From: Argyresthia goedartella
Lineage: Eukaryota > Arthropoda > Insecta > Lepidoptera > Argyresthiidae
Assembly: GCA_949825045.1 (NCBI GenBank)
Contig: OX463822.1
Span: 2,795,001 to 2,859,000 of the forward strand
DNA length: 64,000 nucleotides
Reading direction: 5' to 3'
Shown here: positions 62,875 to 64,000 of the stretch, one piece after another
Layout of the letters: every line of letters starts with the position of its first letter
Numbering within the stretch: position 1 is the stretch's first letter
The notes under the pieces: generated by a model
What the model was told of the DNA's origin: nothing
Seen by the model: only the letters and a program-made list of their open reading frames with translations
Databases searched by the model: none
Made by a program: the position numbers and the translations under genes

Positions 62875-64000
62875 ATGAATAAATCCAATGATATGAAAAA
62901 TATAGGAAACAAATTAATCTATACCACACTTAATATTCTACATCAAAATATAGACGGACTAGTTAGTAAACAACATATATTGACAATTAATTTAGATGAC
63001 TTAAAAAATAAAAATGAAAATATTGACATTTTATGCATTACGGAACATAATATGATTGAAAGTGATAATCAATGTTTAAACATACCTAACTACATACTTG
63101 CATCTTCATTTTCAAGAAAAAATAGAGCCGGAGGTTCCTGTATCCTAGTCAATAACCATCTTAAATACAAAGTAGTGGACGAAGTTAACCAGAAAAGTAT
63201 CCCGAATGTAGTCGAATGCAGTGCGATTAAATTATTGGCCCATGACACAATAATAATGTGCATGTATAGAGTCCCCGTATACACAACCGCAAGCTACAAT
63301 ACATTCTTTAACACTGCGGAAGCAGTTCTTGACCTTGCAAAATTAAAATCAAAAAATGTAATTTTGTGTGGCGATTTTAATATAGACAGGCTAAAGAGAA
63401 GTAGAGCATCATTACAATTTTACAACCTACTAGCATCATATAACTTAAAACTGTCTATCAATGAACCAACTCGAATTAGAAGTCAAACATGTATTGATAA
63501 TATAGGGCACAATATAAAAGGATGCACATATGATGTGGTTGAGTTAGCCATGTCGGACCATACGGCACAAATATTTCGTTTTCCAGTGAAGAAGACCTGT
63601 ATTTTCCCCTTCTGGTTTACAATAAGAAGAGATATGTGCCAAGAAAACATTCATAGATTTCAGGAATGCTTATCAAGCTTAACATTTCACGATATTCTCT
63701 CATGCCGCAACGCAAATGAAGCTTTTAACGCATTTCATGACCTGTTTAAAATGTTCTACGACCTTTGTTTTCCAGTAACCAGAATTAAAAATACAACGAG
63801 AAAACAACCAAAGTGGATATTACGAGGGATCAAACTTTGTTCAAAACGGAAACGCATGCTACTGTGGAAATATAGAACCAATCCATGCCTGGAAAATAAA
63901 CAAACACTTAAATTATACTCAAAAAAATTGAACCAAATAATAAACTTAACACAAAAATCCCAAAATAATTACCAAATATTGACATCACTAAATAAATCCA
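62875..64000 (+). CDS. CR1-like ORF2, N-terminal part (endonuclease), truncated by window edge
   Basis: The frame opens at ATG 62875, 16 bases after the ORF1 stop, and stays open for 375 codons to the last base of the window. It contains endonuclease motifs ILHQNIDGLVSK, ILCITEHNM (catalytic Glu), CGDFNIDRL, ELAMSDHTAQIF and the start of the linker region (WILRGIKLCSKRKRM). These align with the ORF2 at 50949-48058 throughout. RT would follow beyond the edge. No stop or shift is visible. Confidence 0.85.
   Translation, partial: MNKSNDMKNIGNKLIYTTLNILHQNIDGLVSKQHILTINLDDLKNKNENIDILCITEHNMIESDNQCLNIPNYILASSFSRKNRAGGSCILVNNHLKYKVVDEVNQKSIPNVVECSAIKLLAHDTIIMCMYRVPVYTTASYNTFFNTAEAVLDLAKLKSKNVILCGDFNIDRLKRSRASLQFYNLLASYNLKLSINEPTRIRSQTCIDNIGHNIKGCTYDVVELAMSDHTAQIFRFPVKKTCIFPFWFTIRRDMCQENIHRFQECLSSLTFHDILSCRNANEAFNAFHDLFKMFYDLCFPVTRIKNTTRKQPKWILRGIKLCSKRKRMLLWKYRTNPCLENKQTLKLYSKKLNQIINLTQKSQNNYQILTSLNKS

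Larger units (their letters stand above)
60885..64000 (+). mobile_element. CR1-like LINE, plus strand, intact so far, runs off the window
   Basis: A 5' UTR of about 500 bases (60885-61400), an intact ORF1, a 16-base gap, and an ORF2 still open at the window edge. The family is the same as, or close to, that of the LINE at 47808-52700. It interrupts a gypsy element. This is the younger-looking of the two LINEs. Confidence 0.8.

Overview
This 64-kb window looks like insect genomic DNA, most probably from a moth or butterfly (Lepidoptera). That identification is inferred from an AT-rich background, BEL/Pao elements of the kinds common in Lepidoptera, a LINE whose first open frame combines a PHD-like finger with an FP25K-like domain, and an abundant repeat running from a start like 'caagtgcgagtc' to an end like 'tacggaacccta'. 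There is no sign of bacterial operons, rRNA, canonical tRNA genes or CRISPR arrays. Nearly all the coding potential belongs to transposable elements in different states of decay.

The most gene-like host content is a pair of paralogous small secreted-peptide genes on the + strand, about 18 kb apart. Gene A has its promoter at 28188-28357, exon 1 at 28357-28397 and CDS at 29605-29826. Gene B has its promoter at 46048-46243, exon 1 at 46243-46283 and CDS at 46846-47025. Both have a TATA box 30-31 nt before an arthropod TCAGT initiator, a 41-nt noncoding exon 1, an intron whose acceptor AG abuts the ATG, a signal peptide, a short propeptide ending in KR, a Tyr/Pro/Gly-rich mature peptide, and related 3' UTRs. 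The signal and pro parts are conserved, while the mature tails diverge in sequence and length.

Layout. 0-10.9 kb: a non-autonomous hAT-like element; a broken minus-strand LINE with RT and a restriction-like endonuclease; an internally deleted plus-strand LINE with an intact ORF1; assorted LINE ends and a tRNA-like SINE head. 10.9-16.3 kb: a BEL/Pao element with two LTRs, a large internal deletion and two nonsense codons. 16.7-20 kb: a MITE with 31-bp inverted ends, a decayed LINE and a SINE. 20.3-26.8 kb: a complete BEL/Pao element with one 1737-codon Gag-Pol frame, 205-bp LTRs differing at one base and a perfect 5-bp target duplication. 27-30 kb: foldback repeats, then peptide gene A. 30.3-41 kb: decayed LINEs on both strands, tandem and palindromic repeats, SINE pieces and a decayed RTE-type LINE. 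41-44.5 kb: a decayed BEL/Pao element with a second BEL/Pao element inserted in the opposite orientation. 44.8-47.8 kb: a cluster of SINE copies around peptide gene B. 47.8-52.9 kb: a nearly intact minus-strand CR1-like LINE. 53.4-57 kb: a DNA element with 52-bp inverted repeats, a common lepidopteran repeat, a transposase remnant and minisatellites. 58-60.9 kb: a broken Ty3/gypsy element cut off by a plus-strand CR1-like LINE, whose intact ORF1 and still-open ORF2 run off the end of the window.

Apart from the two peptide genes, the sequences do not form a shared pathway. The window is a nested record of successive insertions, in which the youngest-looking copies are the BEL/Pao element at 20.3-26.8 kb and the CR1-like LINE at the right edge.
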